This document shows, piece after piece, positions 5,468 through 5,764 of a stretch of DNA of 5,764 bases. Below the pieces are notes generated by a model. It made no database searches. It was given only the letters and a program-made list of their open reading frames with translations, and had not been told where the DNA came from. The stretch's first letter is position 1, and each line of letters begins with the position of its first letter. The position numbers and the translations under genes were made by a program. Source of the stretch: Ignavibacteriaceae bacterium. Its GTDB lineage: Bacteria > Bacteroidota > Ignavibacteria > Ignavibacteriales > Ignavibacteriaceae. Where the stretch lies: the NCBI GenBank assembly GCA_022865965.1, contig JALHTS010000379.1:1-5764 (forward strand). Reading direction: 5' to 3'.

Positions 5468-5764
5468 TTGATAGGTTCAACTATTTCACATTATCGGATT
5501 CTTGAAAAACTCGGCGGTGGCGGAATGGGTGTGGTATATAAAGCCGAAGACTTAAAATTAGACCGTTTCGTTGCTCTCAAATTTTTACCTCCCACGTTTA
5601 GCTTAGATGAAGAAGCAAAACAGAGGTTTATCCACGAAGCAAAAGCTGCCTCTGCATTAGAACATAATAACATTTGCACAATACACGAGATTGATGAAAC
5701 CGATGATTTACCTGACGTTGCAGGTGGACAAATATATATTGTTATGTCTTGTTATGAAGGCGAA
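5468..5764 (+). CDS. Ser/Thr protein kinase, N-terminal part (runs off the window)
   Basis: Ninety-nine codons are visible from TTG 5468 and the frame is open at the edge. The N-terminal kinase lobe is present: glycine loop GGGGMG (residues 16-21), VVYKAED, VALK with catalytic K38, helix-C region RFIHEAKAASALEHNNIC, and the hinge-side strand IYIVMSCYEGE. It closely resembles the 780-aa kinase upstream, including near-identical DNA at 5579-5640 versus 2229-2290, so a similar TPR-type kinase is expected, although the catalytic loop and C-terminus are not in view. It differs by six extra residues LPDVAG between ETDD and GQ, encoded by a palindrome-bearing 18-nt segment in the loop before the IYIVMS strand. 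The start overlaps the stop of the preceding short frame (TTGA). Confidence 0.88.
   Translation, partial: MIGSTISHYRILEKLGGGGMGVVYKAEDLKLDRFVALKFLPPTFSLDEEAKQRFIHEAKAASALEHNNICTIHEIDETDDLPDVAGGQIYIVMSCYEGE
5483..5524 (+). repeat. Tandem repeat of kinase 5' coding sequence, copy 2
   Basis: This is the partner of 5388-5429, with 40 of 42 positions identical, lying within the intact right-edge kinase at the glycine-loop end. Confidence 0.8.
5579..5640 (+). repeat. Kinase-coding direct repeat, copy 2
   Basis: This is the partner of 2229-2290 in the 780-aa kinase, with 57 of 62 positions identical. Several of the five differences are silent third-position changes. Confidence 0.8.
5708..5725 (+). 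repeat. 18-bp in-frame insertion containing a palindrome, in the right-edge kinase
   Basis: Compared with the upstream kinase (ETDDGQ), this gene has 18 extra nt encoding LPDVAG. Sixteen of them form an interrupted palindrome, ACCTG (5710-5714) and CAGGT (5721-5725) around 6 nt. Its reverse complement (ACCTGCAACGTCAGGT) shares ACCTGC and AACGT with 5429-5443, where the kinase similarity of the preceding truncated copy breaks off. Confidence 0.5.

Larger units (their letters stand above)
5373..5471 (+). pseudogene. Second truncated kinase 5' end (32 codons) coupled to the next kinase start
   Basis: From ATG 5373 the frame reads MICKTISHYRILEKLGGGG (residues 1-19) and then departs from the kinase family into PAQRSLKLLVRLN before TGA at 5469-5471. 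Only the N-terminus up to the glycine-rich loop is present, so it is not a kinase. Its coding DNA at 5388-5429 matches the following kinase (5483-5524) at 40 of 42 positions, a tandem repeat offset by 95 nt. Its stop overlaps the TTG start of that kinase as TTGA, the same junction as at 2109-2112. Only a weak GTGAG lies upstream (about 5359-5363). It is either a duplicated and truncated 5' end or a leader peptide. Confidence 0.7.

Noticed and set aside
5388..5524. Short direct repeats as a CRISPR array
   Set aside because: Only two 42-nt copies exist, both coding for the kinase N-terminus; there is no repeat-spacer series and no cas gene.

Overview
The window is AT-rich bacterial DNA and every supportable gene lies on the + strand. 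The kinase genes begin in the style MIG.TISHY+ILEKLGxGGMGVVYKAED and carry a TolB/FlgO-like plus TPR C-terminus. A DUF2911 protein and an RsbU/STAS pair lie beside them. This mix suggests a member of the Bacteroidota/Chlorobi-Ignavibacteria neighbourhood or a similar uncultured phylum such as KSB1 or Calditrichota. That assignment is inferred from family resemblance; there is no rRNA or other marker gene here.

Layout: 1-293 is non-coding, with one weak promoter candidate. 294-1592 encodes a GAF + PP2C/SpoIIE phosphatase (RsbU type), followed 23 nt later by a STAS-domain anti-sigma-factor antagonist (1616-1954). Together they form two parts of a partner-switching module; no RsbW-type anti-sigma kinase is visible. 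A perfect AT hairpin (1952-1977) separates them from a cluster of Hanks-type Ser/Thr kinase sequences.

The cluster holds five copies of the same kinase 5' end: a 43-codon truncated copy (1981-2112), a complete 780-aa membrane kinase with TolB-like and TPR sensor part (2109-4451), a 69-codon internally deleted copy that joins a kinase N-terminus to a TPR-kinase C-terminal tail (4451-4660), a 32-codon truncated copy (5373-5471), and a kinase that runs off the right edge (5468-5764+). A secreted DUF2911 protein (4700-5302) sits between the third and fourth copies.

Two features stand out. First, both full kinases are preceded by a short ORF that repeats the kinase's own N-terminus, breaks off in the glycine-rich loop and stops in a TTGA overlap with the TTG start of the kinase. 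Second, the kinase 5' ends carry small palindrome-rich extra segments relative to their paralogs (12 bp at 1998-2009, a hairpin cluster at 2044-2086, 18 bp at 5708-5725, and possibly a related one at 5429-5443). Some keep the frame; others coincide with truncation. This resembles small palindromic elements that insert into coding sequence.

A working model (inference): the PP2C phosphatase and the membrane kinases could act on a shared phospho-signalling network, with the STAS protein as the obvious phospho-switch, while the kinase family is expanding and decaying by tandem duplication, microhomology deletion and palindrome insertion.
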